From Holothuria scabra (lineage: Eukaryota; Echinodermata; Holothuroidea; Aspidochirotida; Holothuriidae): 64,000 bases of DNA. Where the stretch lies: NCBI GenBank assembly GCA_037179385.1, contig CM074187.1:5704001-5768000 (forward strand), written 5' to 3'. Of this stretch, positions 47,581 to 62,100 are shown one piece after another (position 1 is the stretch's first letter; the number at the start of each line of letters is the position of its first letter). Made by a program: the position numbers and the translations under genes. The notes beneath the pieces were generated by a model. The model searched no databases. It saw only the letters and a list, made by a program, of their open reading frames with translations, and had not been told where the DNA came from.

Positions 47581-47722
47581 CTGTAAAAAAATTTGGTAGA
47601 TTCACAGAACAACACAATACAGAGATAAATAAGGATTACAGAAAAGTTCTGGAAACTTATTACCAGAACTTTTCTTTTATCTTCTTTATGTTTTCTTTAT
47701 TTTTTGTTCTGTGAATTTACAG
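47581..47722. repeat. Foldback element (imperfect palindrome)
   Basis: CTGTAAA...TTCACAGAACAA at the left pairs with TTGTTCTGTGAATTTACAG at the right. A strong centre AAAAGTTCTGG/CCAGAACTTTT surrounds a short loop. It could be a tiny MITE. Confidence 0.75.
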
Positions 47723-47749
47723 CGACTTTGAGCCATTTCTAACAGTGTA

Positions 47750-50700
47750 TAGTTACAATAGGAAAGAAAGGAAAGCTTCGCGAAGTCGAAAAATGCTATA
47801 TAAATTATTCACTCCAAACCGCTTTGAACAAGCAGGTGTTATTTAATGTATTCACATTGTTGACCCATGTTTTGTGTGTTCTATTTTTCATCCTATTGGT
47901 TTGACTTTGGATTGATTAGGGGTACTGTCTTGCCCCTCAGGCATACAAAGTTTTAAAAGTTCAGAGCTCAGGATGTACCTGTGGTATCAATACGTTAGAG
48001 TTTAGTTGCATGAAATTTGTGGTAAATTGTACATAAATATAAAACACTGGCCAACGATGTGAATCCATGTCATCACGCCTGCTTGCTCCAAGTTCGTTCT
48101 ATGCACTAGAAAATTACCACAATCAATTGCTAATATCTCGAGAACCGAGCTAGGCAAATGAAAAATCTAGTTTGGCTCTGGACTATTCTTTCAATTGTCA
48201 ATTCTGGATATCCCGGGTCTGAGAATAGTTCTCCGCAAAATGCTCTGAAGTTCCGTCAACGTCGGTGGTTTGTAACTCGACCTAAATAAGTGTAAGTGGT
48301 CGTGGCTTTGATGGATTTTGCAAGGCTGTTTTTACCTACTTAGTCGGGACTTTTCATTATATTGAGACCTTTCCTATCAAATGTTAATTAGATGAAATAT
48401 GGAATCGGATTTACCTTAAAATAGGAGATTATTCGTAATGTTATTTTGGATTGCAAGTCGAAAACACTTTGTGAAAGGGGTTGGTAACTTTGCCTGACCT
48501 CATCATATTGGCTATATGCAGTTGGGCCTACATTGACATATTTTGAAAGTTAACAGTCGATCATATAATTAAGAGAACAAAGTCTCAGCAAGTACAAATT
48601 TTGTTTTTCATTGCAACTATAGTACTAAACTTCTCATGGGTAGACGCAAGGGCGTCTGCTATTATAGGTGGTCGCTGTCCTTCTTTTACTATTTTATGAT
48701 GGACCAATTCGTAAAGGGCAGAACATTACTTCCTTTAACCTGGACAAAAGGTGTGTGAAAAAATATCTAGTTAAGTCACTTTTGAACTTTTCATACAAAC
48801 GAAGGTGTTTGGTGGCAATTAGGGCGGACAGTCTTTAGCAAAGATAGAAGCATTAGAAACATTTGTCCTTTTGCGAAAACTCAGTCTGAGAAATGTATAC
48901 ACATAAACTTTGCCATGGGAATTTAAAGGAGCAAGGACTGTTTCCTGTTGTCCGAGGAGTTGGTTCAGCTTGAACACATGATAAAATCATTGACTAATAT
49001 GACCTCTTTGGAAAAAATATGACATGAAAATTCTAGGAAATAATTGCCTGACAGAAAGTGAAGAAAGATGCAAGTCAATAAAGTAAGGTATGATTCGAGT
49101 AAACCTTTCGACCATATTAATGTGATCACTGGGTTCAGTTTATTATTCCAGTGTGACTATTGGACAAACGGGATGGTTTCAAGTTTCAACAATTATAATT
49201 GAATAAAATGCAGCATTTCAAAACACACCGAATGCTACCATATATCGAAGGCTTCTGACTATTACAGCCGTTACTGTATCAATATTACACATCTTTCATG
49301 CCGAAGCATACGTTCTTTGCAATATTCTGATGAAATATTCTTATCTTAAGGCTTTTTTACATGGTCTATTATGCGATTCTGTCTATAGGGTCGGTCAGTC
49401 ATCCGGACCTTCTCGTTATCCTAACGCTGGGAACAAAGCGACAGCTGATCGCAGTGTAGGCATATGGGATCACTACACTGATAGAATGGAAACAATCACT
49501 GCACGTGAGATCGATTTAACACGCGCAATATGTTTGTTTTCACACCACCATCTTGTTGCAAAGCGTAAGTAACCAAGGTGTCTCCGACCGACCCCCAAAT
49601 GGGGACGCAATACGAGTGACCTTTCGTTAGGCTACAACACAGAGTTAAGGAAGAGAACTTAACTCTCCTCCTCCCCTAAATTGAACCTATGTCAGCTCAT
49701 TCAGAAGAGCGAGGGACATGTGTGTGTCAGTGAAAACCCTCTTTTGAGTAGAAACTTGTAGCGAGGTTTGTTCGGAATTCACCGTCAAATGCAGCTAAGT
49801 GATCCATTCCGAAATAATGTCAAAACAAAAAACAAAAAAAAATAAACAGGCCCATTGTTACATCTCATTGTTTAGACGATAATAGATAATACTGCAACAC
49901 ATATGTAACTTCGAGCTGCAAGTCCGTTCTAGTACGTATTCAAGGTGAGAAAAACCTACACCAACCATAGAAGACTACTGGGGTCCAAACCTCCTCAAAA
50001 GAATGTATTAAATGTTCATCCCCACTATCATCAGCCTACTCCTTGTTGCAACCGCGCGGAATTGGTGCATCACTACGGTACCATGTCTCCATGACAAAAT
50101 TTAGAGAAACCCTGAAAAGACGCACTACTTCATATGGTTTACTGTATGTGGTCACTTTTAAGACTTTCCTCTATAATGCCATTTGCTACAACCCCTCGGA
50201 ACCCAGGAATAGTATACCACAATTATGGAGACTACAGTAGTAAAGGCAAATAATGATCATGTAGGTATATTGGTCTGATGTAAGTAATACTGTGCTCGAC
50301 AGGGACTGTGACTCTACAACGGGCGTTCCCAACTGATGATGCCCACCCGTTTCCTGCAGCACCATTTATAGTGAAGCAAATTGGGTTGGCTGCATGCATT
50401 CGTGACAAAAATGCCAAAATTAAAATTGGAATAGCATATGGAAGGAACTTTGGAAGGGCTGAACTTTCAAATTGCTGAGTGCGCCACGACAGTGCCATTT
50501 AAATGTTATTCGATGCAAAACGCTTTCGTATATAGTTTATTGTGAACTACGTGATAATCATTTTGATAGCGACTGAGGCCAGTGGCGTCGTCAAGGGGAC
50601 TGGCGGGGGGGGGGGGGGGGGTCCGCTGAAAAATCTTGTGCCCAAGTGTTCCCCACTGAGATTGGGATTTTCAAAAAAGATATACTTCTGTAGTCAGAGA

Positions 50701-52160
50701 GTGACTGCCATATTTCATATGACCTGATGCTTCTTTTGCATGAGAAAAGACCATTTTTTAGGTCACCCCAGTTGCCCTTAAATGACGACCTTATTAACGT
50801 TCCGCACAATAGTAAAACCCAAGAGCTTCCAGGGACTCCCCCCCCCCCTGGAACCCACCGGTTCTTTTGTCCCTGGACCTCACCACGGGCCGCAAAGCGG
50901 ATGCCTGGACCAAATAGAGAGGTGGGCAGGGGCTTCGAGCTCGGTGACGCCTCCAGCACCATGAGTGGTGTTAGCAGTCCCACCTGCAAAATATTGACCC
51001 CATGTGCCCCTAGTATAAAAAGTATGGCGTCAACACTGTCTTTGATCAATTTCAGGCAAAAACACTCACTTTTCAGTCGACTTGTCGTATGCGGGGCTCA
51101 CTTGCACACTTACATTAATGTGCATGGTGTAATACACTTTAGGCAGGTTACTGTACATTGCACTACGCAAATAAGGAGGTTTCCCCTTTCTCTTAACAAA
51201 AATTCCAATTAAAGGTCCTGCATTGAAGGATAAAGAGATGATATTGCATCTGGGTAGCCCACCCCCTTCGAAATGACAAAACTCCTATCTGAGGGACTGT
51301 ACCGGAGTTGAATGGTAACAGTAACACTGGAGTGACTGTATTTTGGTCCAATCAAATGGTACGTCACTTTAAGATGGGGCTCAGGTGGTTAACCTTAATT
51401 GTGATTAACTACGTTCGCCATGCTCCTTCCTACTATGTTCTCTTTGATTTTCGAAATTTGAAAAATACCCTGTTTTCATGACCTTTCATTGATTAATTAT
51501 TCAAGTTTAATATATTCAATGTAGAAAGGAAGACTCGGGATGTTGTATAGTAGTAAGAAGTATTCAATAAGCAAAAAAAATTGAACCAATTGTTGATAAG
51601 TTATATTGAAAATCGTCCTGAAAATGTCACGGACGGGGTGTTTCATTTTTACTGATATATTAGTATTACATCGGAGAGCTGCAGAAACATAAAATTTGAT
51701 TGACGATGTTGCTTGGAATATGCTAAAGATGTCCCTCCTAAATCATTCCACTTATATTCCACTCTGTTTTACCAGCAGGTGTAATCTCCTGTCTGCGACA
51801 CTTTTCCCATGCAGGTTCGCTTGCTCTGTTTATTAACTAATTAACACAAGAGTGACACAACCTTGAAAATGTGGCTTGTTGACTTGAATACTAATTGAAC
51901 AATCGCGGGTGGGGACTTTGCATTTGGATTGTTTCAAGTTGTTGTACAATTTTTTTGTGGAATGGCCCAAATCTGAAATCATCTGATCACCATAAAAAGT
52001 CTGAGTGTACATATCCAATCATATTTCGAACATATAATTATGATAAATACATCCAACTAAAGCCAGCCTGAGCATGCATGCTCTTCCACTTCCCCTGTAC
52101 TGCTGAACTTTCACAAACTACCACCTCGCCAACTCCTTCCACGAAGCTTCATCGGAACTT
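47750..52160. other. Intergenic, nothing firmly recognised
   Basis: A possible exon at 49391-49566 ends in a good donor (GCGTAAGTAACC) but has no partner. A CAGTGGCGTCG transposon end followed by a G-run lies at 50581. Confidence 0.4.
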
Positions 52161-52163
52161 TCG

Positions 52164-52682
<519 letters not shown>

Positions 52683-52989
52683 TTACTTTGTCGCAAATTT
52701 TATATCACATACATTTACTCAAGACTTAATCAGCAGTGAGCTAACGTTGGAAACAGGATCTGTGGATGTACTCAATTCAGTTGGACAACGCACGCAATAC
52801 GGAATCTGTAGAAATTTTAAGGTGCATTTTTCACCTTTCGTAAAACTGCTCAAAATTTGGGAAATTTCGGTCTACTTACGACTACTTTTATGATTAGCAT
52901 AAAATATTTCTGGTCCTAGTAGAAGGGCAATCATCGCCTTTAAAATACGGTCACGAATTATACGATTGTTGGGATAGAAAAATCCACAA

Positions 52990-53105
52990 TCCTAAGCAGG
53001 GCAACTCGCTCATATTTGGGGAACTTTTCCGAGTTCTGGAAGTGACAAAATCGGACATTTTTTACACGTGACACCAGATCATCAAGTGACAACGGTAACT
53101 ACAGT
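52990..53105 (-). repeat. Inverted relative of the 4.6-kb repeat
   Basis: Minus strand reads CTTGATGATCTGGTGTCACG and ACTTCCAGAACTCGGAAAAG. Confidence 0.55.
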
Positions 53106-53399
53106 GCTATTTTTTATAAATTTTCTTTCATAAAATTCCAAATATTCTCCAATATAAGCTATTGACTCAAAAAATTCGTCGGAAAGCCTCATTTCGCAGG
53201 CGTTCGAAGCATTTTTTAGCAACAACGATCTTTGGCTTAATCTTAGATTTGCCAACAGGATATACAAATTCTTCAGTAGCCTAATCCCCCAACTTTTCAA
53301 ATTTTCTAACAGGAAACTTAGAATGCAAACTTTTCTACAAAACAAGCTCCATATTTTTAAATATTCGAAAAAGGACAAAAGTTTCAGCGTACTTCGCGC

Positions 53400-56180
53400 A
53401 CCGAAAATTACGTCCCTAGAAGAGTGGTGTTCACACTAAAAAAGTAATTTTTTTTTTTAAATTTTTGAGCATTACTCAACTAGTAAAGAAAGTAAGACGT
53501 ATATCACGCATGTAAAAATATCGCTTCCATAAGAACTTATAACTATCTAATAAGCAACAAATGATCGTTGTTGTTTGAGTGGGATATACTTTCTGTTTTT
53601 TACATCCGTTGGAAGTCTCTTTGAGAAAATTCAAAGGGTTTTACGGTGGTTTTATCGGACAAACTTTCATTTAAGGAAATGTTGTTTCTACGTGTCCACA
53701 GACCTGTAAGAGAAACTATACAAAATAACGTAACTTGGTTTGTTTCGCCATCTGCCATAACTTCCACCCAACCAAAGGCTCTCCCTATAAATGAACTTAA
53801 AGCTCATCACCTTTCTTGGTTGACTTTTTAGAAACTGGTGCATCTGTTTTACTGATACTAGGAAGACGTACGTATGGTCTCTCCGTGGTAAGTTTCAAAT
53901 TATTCATTTCCACAGCAAGGATTTCGATCAATGAAAATACCAAGCAAAACAAATCCAATTTACAATTCCTTTATCTCAGTTGATCCAATTGGACACATTC
54001 ATATTTGCTGAGTTCCAATCACTTAAAATATAAACGCCCACAAAGTACTAATTTCAGGTTGACGTTTAAACTTATCAGTTATGATAAAATTATTTCAAAG
54101 TAAAAATCCGTGACGATGTTAACTTAATTAACAGACACTTTCTTGTGCTGGTCAACAGGTAAAAGGAGTTTGCTCTTCCAAAAATCGATCGTAGTCAAAT
54201 CAATATAGGAAATCAATTTCGTTCTTTACAAAAGTGACACCGTTGAAGAGTCAAGGACATATCGCTTTAGGTCTCGACACACAATGTGACCATTTGGAAG
54301 CATATGGTATATATTCTATTGTGGATCCGTGCCACAAACCTTCAAATAATGAATGCCAGTTTCAACAACAATCATTCCTTCTTCCTAATTGTTCCTGTTT
54401 CAAGAAAGTCTTTTGTAAGTTTTACTTCCATGTGAAAGCCGAAGCACAAGACGAATCATGACTCATGTTAAAGAATCCGACACTCCAGTTGAAGAAATGA
54501 TATTGTAAATTGTAACTAATTTAGACATACGCACTTGTAGCCAACAAATTGCAAGCAAACTTCAGGACAACAGAAGCCGACTCCAACAGTTCCATAGCTG
54601 CTAGGTACGTACACCATAAACTGTACCTGGAGACCTGCGTGCGACTCGGAATTTAAAGAATGTTACTTCTGAGATGAAACATTACCCACTCCCTTAAAGG
54701 AACAAATGGGTCAAAGCCAACTTATCGGTGACATCGGAAGAAGATTACGAAAATACGTCACCGCAAATTCGGCAATTTACTCTTCTTTGAACGCAAATCT
54801 TTTACATTCCTCGCTCTCTGGAAGAAACTAGAAATGAACAGCAAGGCTATCATGGGTTGTTCAGATCTGCTCATGACCATCTGACCATCATTTCCTTTCA
54901 CAGTATGGTGATAAGATGACCGTTGACCGTCCTCATATCCCAGCTACGACAATAACCCATTGTGAAGGTGTGTAAATAGTCAAGTGCTGTTTCCATAGCT
55001 CAATCGTTCTTTTGTTGATCTTATTATGCAAGATTTATTTGCTATCTCGCTGGAACCACACATGCAAGAATAACTGATTCTTTGACTCTCAAGTGCATCG
55101 TTGGCTACATTATTACATAGTTTTCTAAAAGTCCCCACGACTCTCTGGCGAAGAGCCAAGGGGCAAAAACCAAACGATTACTTCCGATAGAGTTCTGCTC
55201 TCTTAAGGAGCCTAACGTCCTAAATGGACAAGTACGCCCTCCAAAGGGCAAACACTGAGTTTAACGTCACTGAACAGTTTAAAGACACAGTATCGTGGCG
55301 CGAAACGGGGGCGACATTTGGACAGCCTTCAAAAAAATTGTTATCCCACCTAAAATCCCGGATGTAGCCCATAGACACCGTATGATAACAGTTCATACGA
55401 TTGCGTGGGATAGCGTACTGTTACATATGCTTGTTTGTGTGAGCGTTAACAGGCGTAGTATCTGTGTTAATTTGTATGTAGCAGGGATTGTTTTCCTGAT
55501 ACAAGTGAGTGCCTTGCTCAGTGACAACAGAGAGACCCTTGGGAATTTTCCCAATGTCTTGGGAATTTTGAACCGTCTCGATCATTCTTTTCCTTCCCAC
55601 TTTGAAAAAAGAAATATTGTGTGATTGTTTCTTCTACTTTTTTAAGTCACTTATTAATTAGTTATGAAATATGTGAATAAGTTCTAATAATAATGCCAAG
55701 GTGGCTAATTTGTATTAAATTTCCGGCTTAATTGTTTTGTGTTTTAATCATCAGTTTGACTGCGATGCTCTTATAGGCTATCATTACTGTAGTTCAACGT
55801 TGAGAGGCTATACGTTGTTATTCGAGACGTGATCTTGGGAATTTCTAAAAGACGAACTGGCCTAGGAAACCTGCATTGAACTTGAGAGATTGGTCGAAGC
55901 GAAGGGGCTAGTCTTAGTCTTACGACAGCAAAATGTCTTCCTGTTCAGAACTTCAGAAAGAAAAAATCGAAGGTCAGCGTTTGCACACGTTGTCACGAGA
56001 AGGAGAAATCAAACGAGAAAAATACAGTAGCAAACGAAAGACGGAGTTCCCTTTCTCATTCTCACGCGGAATAGGCCCTACCTAACGTTAGCCTAGATCG
56101 CCGCAGAAAAAGCAGGTTGATTGGTTGGGGAATAACAAGTCTCTTGTTTATAACGGCGATTTTGCGAAACATCATCTCAC
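53400..56180. other. Gap between LIAT1-like exon and plus-strand gene; possible promoter region
   Basis: No exon of either gene could be placed. The stretch 55950-56180 has more CpG than its surroundings and precedes the proposed first exon, so it may be the promoter. Confidence 0.3.
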
Positions 56181-56185
56181 AGATC

Positions 56186-59100
56186 ATGCTCAAAGGTAAG
56201 TGAAATGTGTTTGTTCAGTTACTGATAGTAAAAAGTAAACAGGATTCCCGTCTCGTTAGTGATCCACATACCCATCCCACACGCGTGTTTAGCTTATGTA
56301 CAGTACAGAGTATGCATAGGCCTAACGTTAGGACAATTTTATTAGTAGCTATATGACTAGTAAAGCTTTTGACGAGCTAGCACAGGTTACAGCAGAAGTG
56401 GTCAGCACTACATTTACCACTTCATCAAAATCTTAACCCCAGAATAAGACGCACTACTCTTGAAAAATGTGACTAGCCTATGTCCTCAGTTTGCTCATAT
56501 ACATGCCCCAAATAGTTTACACTTATGATCTCGCAGAGGGCCTGGCGCGGAGTTTGCACTTTCCCCAATATTGTCTTCTCAAAACTTTCTCATCAAGCAT
56601 AGATCTACAATATGCTATCACTTAGATAATCCTACAGTAGGTGTTTCATTAGCCTACAGTCCACTTGACAAAGAGTAAGTGCTCAGCTTTGCTGGATCAG
56701 TAATTTGCCAAAGAGACTTGATGAGAACAACAGTTCTGTACTAAGCCTGAGCATATTGGATTTACTGTATAATATAAATGAAGATTATCTGGTGCAATCA
56801 GGTGAGCAGGATCAAGGCGCTATTATCCAGTAATTGATTTCTGTAACTTTGCTTATGCTTTAGTGACATCCAGTTGCATTGATACTAGTTATATGAATTG
56901 CAAAAAAGGGAAATGAAGGCTTTGATAAGCATTCATATATCATTCATGTGTGAATGCATTCTAACACATTAAAAAACTAATGAATGCATTCAAACAGTAA
57001 CTGAAGGTTTGGTAGACTTCAAAGGAAATTATGAAGGCTTATTTTGAATGTAAGGAAGACTTCATTTGAGGAAGAAAATAAGCATTCCAACTCACGACAG
57101 TCCTTCGAATGCTAAATGATACATTCAGAAGGCATAATGAATGCTTATTGAAAGCATTCAATAAGGGTGATGAGGGTCCCCATCCAAATGCCAGTAGTGG
57201 TTTGCGAGGTAAGAGTTGTAAGGCAACTGCCTTCCTAATGTAAGGTAAGGCCCCATTTATAGGCCTAGGCTTTCAAGTACGTACATCATAAATTTCCCCC
57301 CATGTGTGGAACAATGCTATAGTATAGGAAGTTAACTACAGTAGCTAGGCCTTCATCAGTGGCCTAAGAAAACCTGGATCTGCAGATTTTGGGCTCAGTC
57401 GCAGATCAAGGATTTTGAGAAAGAGGGGAATTTACACAACGTCAACAAACCATACACCGGGGCATTGGGCCGGGTCACCTCCAATAAAAAATTTGAATTC
57501 CGCTTATATGCTCATATATACAATTTGGCATAAATAATTACCAAATATTCAACAATTGGTTGTACCTGTATGCAATTGAAAACTGATGCTGATCTCCTTC
57601 CCCTCAATCACCACCACCCCACAACCCCCTCCTCACAAGGGAAATAAGAAATCTGCATTCTAAATTCAGTTCAAGCCAAAGTACTGTTGGCCTACTACCA
57701 GAACCAGTTGGGCTACAGGAATCAATTTTCATGGCTGTCAGAATATCTGGGACAACAAAAATTCCATACGGACAACGAGGTTGGTTGTCCCTTGGACAAC
57801 CATTTTCCTCTCGGACTGAAAAAGTATACTGCTGATTGATAAATTCTTTCGCCTTTTTCCATAATAGTTTCATAACCATATTTCAGACTTAGAGTGTTCC
57901 TGTCTCTCAAACATCACATCTTTTTATTCTTCAAGACCAATAATACATGAACATGCTAGGAAAAGCCCCTTAGCTACTTTTCAAATTTGGTACCCGTCAT
58001 AGCAGGCACATGGCAGGAAAGATGGATTAAGAAAATTTCAATGCAGTATTGTGTGTGCATTGATCTATAAAGCTACTTAGGAAATGTCCAGTGACCAGCA
58101 CAACAGAGGCATTGTGATTGTATTCTTTTATGACACTGAACACAAATGCAGAGATAACTCTCAGGATTTATCTTTTTTCTGCTTGGGTAATTCAAATTTT
58201 TCAAATGAGCTAAGGGGAGTTTCCTCTCATGAACATCAAGGGCGGATCCAGCCCCTAGCTGAAGGAGGGGCAGTTTGAAAGAGGGGGCGCCAACATCATA
58301 CAGGGGCCACATACTCTTGAATTTGACCGACCTCATTTCTCAGACCAACTTACATTGCCGCAGTTATATATAGCTATACAGTTCGAAATTCTGGGGACCT
58401 TTGTTTTTTTTACTTTTCTGGCAGTTTTTACTTTATTTTAAGGACTCAGGGGGCGCATTTTTCTTGTATTGAGGGGCGCTAGACTGGTCATAGGGGGGGG
58501 CAGTTGACCCTAGTTGCCCCCCCCCCTGGATCCGTCCTTGATGAACATAATTATAGCCTTCTGTTTTGTAATTAAGTGAAAAATATTTTGGACAACCAAA
58601 TTTCCTTCTGAACCAAAATGAGTGAAATGGTTGCCCCAAGACAACACTAAATGTTTTAAAAATGGAGGCCTGGGCTATGAGGGGTACTGTAAGGTAGGCT
58701 AAGAATAGTATATCTGCTGTACCTGTACATACAGTATTAAAAGTTGTTTTCCCCAAGATCTAGGCAGGAATGGCATATAAATGCTATTTCTGGGTTAAGT
58801 TTCCAACCAAGTAGTTCAAGTCAAGCTAGTCTTGACCTTTTTTTCTGTTTTGGTTCACAGGCTTGTTTTCAGTACTCCATTGCTTTTGCAAGCACAGTGG
58901 CAGTAGCTCCATTTTTAAAGTCTTCAGTGAGACCGGGCTGGGAAATGCCAAATGCAATAAAAATTAGTGCCCAAGCAAAATTTATGTCCTCGGTTATTGA
59001 CAGTGGCATTACTAAACTTTTTCATTGGGAAAGGGAAAGTGCTGAAGTGGTGGGCCAAAGAAAATGCTCCTACTGTATATCGAGTGCCACTATTGACCAG

Positions 59101-62100
59101 CACATTGCATACAGAGAACACTTTGTCAGAAATGTGTTTCAGATTGCATAAAATGGTACTTCCCAGCTGTTGTTTTTACTACTAAAAAGTGCTGCTTTCA
59201 AGAGGTGTTTGTGAAGTTCTTACACATTTTGAAAAACATTTTAAAATATTGCACAGTTTATGAGCATTGTTAGGCCTTTATCCAATATCTTGTTTGATAA
59301 TGATGCAGATCCAGTTGCAGTATCAATTAATTGTCCACAAAGCCTGAGTGAATATTATTTTCTCCCAATTGCACAATATACCCACTATGGTAATGTTTTG
59401 ACATTGCCAACATTTTCAGAATTATAATTGTAATGTGCTTGATTAGTTTACCTTTACAAATTGGGCTAGTTGCTCTATTGATATGATGTGCTCCCTTCCT
59501 TGAAGACAAGAGCATTCACCCCAGTATACAGAACAGAAGTGTACAGTAGTTAGACTGCCCTGTTTCATGATTGGCTATAGATTCAAGTGACAATATTCTT
59601 TCCTGAAATGTGCAATTTACTTAATTCCTTGGTTTGCCTGAATATCCAATATTATGGAATGAGAAGAAAATTGTGAGATCCCTCCTTTAAAACAAGCCTT
59701 GCCCTATTATCAAGTTTACAGTAGTTAGAAGTGTGGTTATAATAATTGAAAATCATCCATACAGTTCATTCTGTGCTGCAAACTTGCATCACCAGCTGTA
59801 AATATGATATTCCATTGAATTGCAGCATTGACATCTACTCCTGTCAAGGGCCACTATGACAGTATATTAGAGCCAGTTTGTCCCTCATCAGCAACTACAG
59901 GTAATTATGGAAGCCAAACACAGGGAGGATTGCAAATGGCTATTGAACTTAAAACCAATAGTTATTGCCCAAGACTAGCTGCACTTTCATTGAGTTCAGA
60001 CAAACATCATACATGTCCTATAAGCACGATTCCCTTATACAACATGTATTACACAGACAGTGTGTTTGGTCTAACTGTACTACGGTAGAGCATCCACCTC
60101 TCACGCAGAAGGCTCACTTCCCAGGTCGAGTCATACCAAAGACTCTAAAAAAGGAACCTACTGCCATTTTGCATGATCGCTGCTCTGTATAAGCAGTGGG
60201 GTAGGGAAAACAAGCCAGTGAGCCACAACTTGAAAAAAGGCAGTGGCCGGTTTGACTTGAACCAATAGGTTGGAAACTGGGCTGTAAAACTCCATCTAAC
60301 TACAACATGTATTACAGCCAGGGCTGGAAAAAATATTTATTTTCCAGGAAGGGAGTTGCATTATTTCCCAGGAAGAGAGTAAAAGTTTCCACAATTCTCC
60401 CTGCATTTTCATGAAAAGGGAAATTTTCCTCAGATGTCCAAATTTTCTGGGAAGGAGCTTCTCAGCTTCACAACTCTTTTCACCCATGATTATAGCATTG
60501 TAGTACGTGCTGTAATAAGTCACAACATCCGGCATGGTGCCATGCAGTCTCTTTCCAAGGGAATGATGAAATCCTTCATAATACTGTAGCTAGGCACAAG
60601 CAACCCAAATCTGTGGCCAAAACCCAGAGATTTGTCTGGGAATTATTTTGAATAAAATGTTATGAAAGAAAAATTGAAAATTTGGATTTTAAATTCAATG
60701 TTGATTTGGGTTTGAATATTAAAGTTCAAGTTTTGTGATTTTTAAAGGACAATTGCATTTCCTTCAAGAATTAGAAGGAAGTACACAATTGAAATGTTAC
60801 TTGTCACTTTCTGGACAATAAATAGCATACCCATCTATGCTCCCTTGAAAAGAATGGAAAATGTTTCCTAAAATGTTTCCCATATACAGCGGGGACCATC
60901 CATCATAACTGGGAGATGAATCCCCTGTCCCACCTCACTCCCCTTAGCACCTCTCTGGCACTCCTGGTTTACTGAACACTTATGGTAAAATAAATGCCAA
61001 AACACAAGGGTCATTCAAGATTTAAGCATGGAGTTGTTTTGCCCTCTACCTAAACAAAAAGGGATGGGGGTATTGGATGACAGTCTTCCCATGTCTTTCT
61101 GCAATGGAAGTGTGATGTCTTTGTCACATTGTGGGACGGGGTGCTATATTTACTGTAATTGTTCATAAATTTCTAAGGCTTTGACTATTTTCATGACAGT
61201 AAGCATTTCTTCTGGAGTACAGTACCGTAGCTTGACTCTCAGATATGCATCTCTCTTCTACTCACAGTAGTTGTATTTCCTTTTATTTTTTTACCTAGCT
61301 ACTGTAGGCTACTCTCATCATTTCAAAATGGATTTATGAAGTCAGAAGTCCTATGTTTTTTTATTATTACTTATTTTATCTATTATTCCAACAATATATA
61401 CTACCCAATCTGTTTCTTTGGGTGTTAATTCTGAAAATGCAAGTTTTTTTCTAGTAATAACTGATTGACCACTTTCAAATGCAGTCACATGCTTGCAAAA
61501 CGTATATACCTGCTTTCCAACGTGCTTTTGAAATGTCGGATATTAACATCAAAAAGCTGACCAGGAAAGAAAAAAATCCTTTGTTAAACAGAGTTTGTTT
61601 TGTAATTTTTTAATGTGCTTTATAGGCTCAGTCCTGGCAGATCTGCAATCACTGGGTCTTCCCATTTTAACCATACTACTCCAAGGTACATGACTGCTGT
61701 TGTCATTTTTCCACATTGAAAGGCAAAAACAGTCATCCCAAACTTACTGTATTTCAAAGCAAAGGCTAAAGCTGATAATTTTCTTTTCACTTTTCTTAAT
61801 TTCTTAAAAGTATCTTTAATAATTTTTTAGGACTTCAATATTACATATTCTAGGAAAACCAAGCAGTGACTCCCCAAAAAAAGGCACATGACCGTGAAGA
61901 GCCAATCATGAAACAGGAGAGTCTACTACACTACTTCAAGTTGGGGAGACTGCTCTTGCCCTTTAAGCTTTTCATTAATCATGCTTTGATATCAAAGGGC
62001 AGAAAAGAGGATCTGAGATTTCCCTAGATTGAAACAGTATCATGAAACTGCATGGTAGGAACATTCACCATTTGCATTTGGCATGCAGAACACATCCATG

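Noticed and set aside
49391..49566. Possible exon between CTGTCTATAG and a GTAAGTAACC donor
   Set aside because: Good splice ends and open frame, but no partner exons and no recognisable protein; not enough to call a gene.
50591..51049. 152-codon minus-strand frame with Pro and Gly runs
   Set aside because: It crosses G/C homopolymers next to a transposon end and has no recognisable domain or acceptor.
58750..59180. Exon after GGTTCACAG at 58861 with frames around VGQRKCSYCISSATIDQH
   Set aside because: Two overlapping frames both look weakly protein-like. Neither has a donor in phase or a recognisable family; it may be a decayed transposon.
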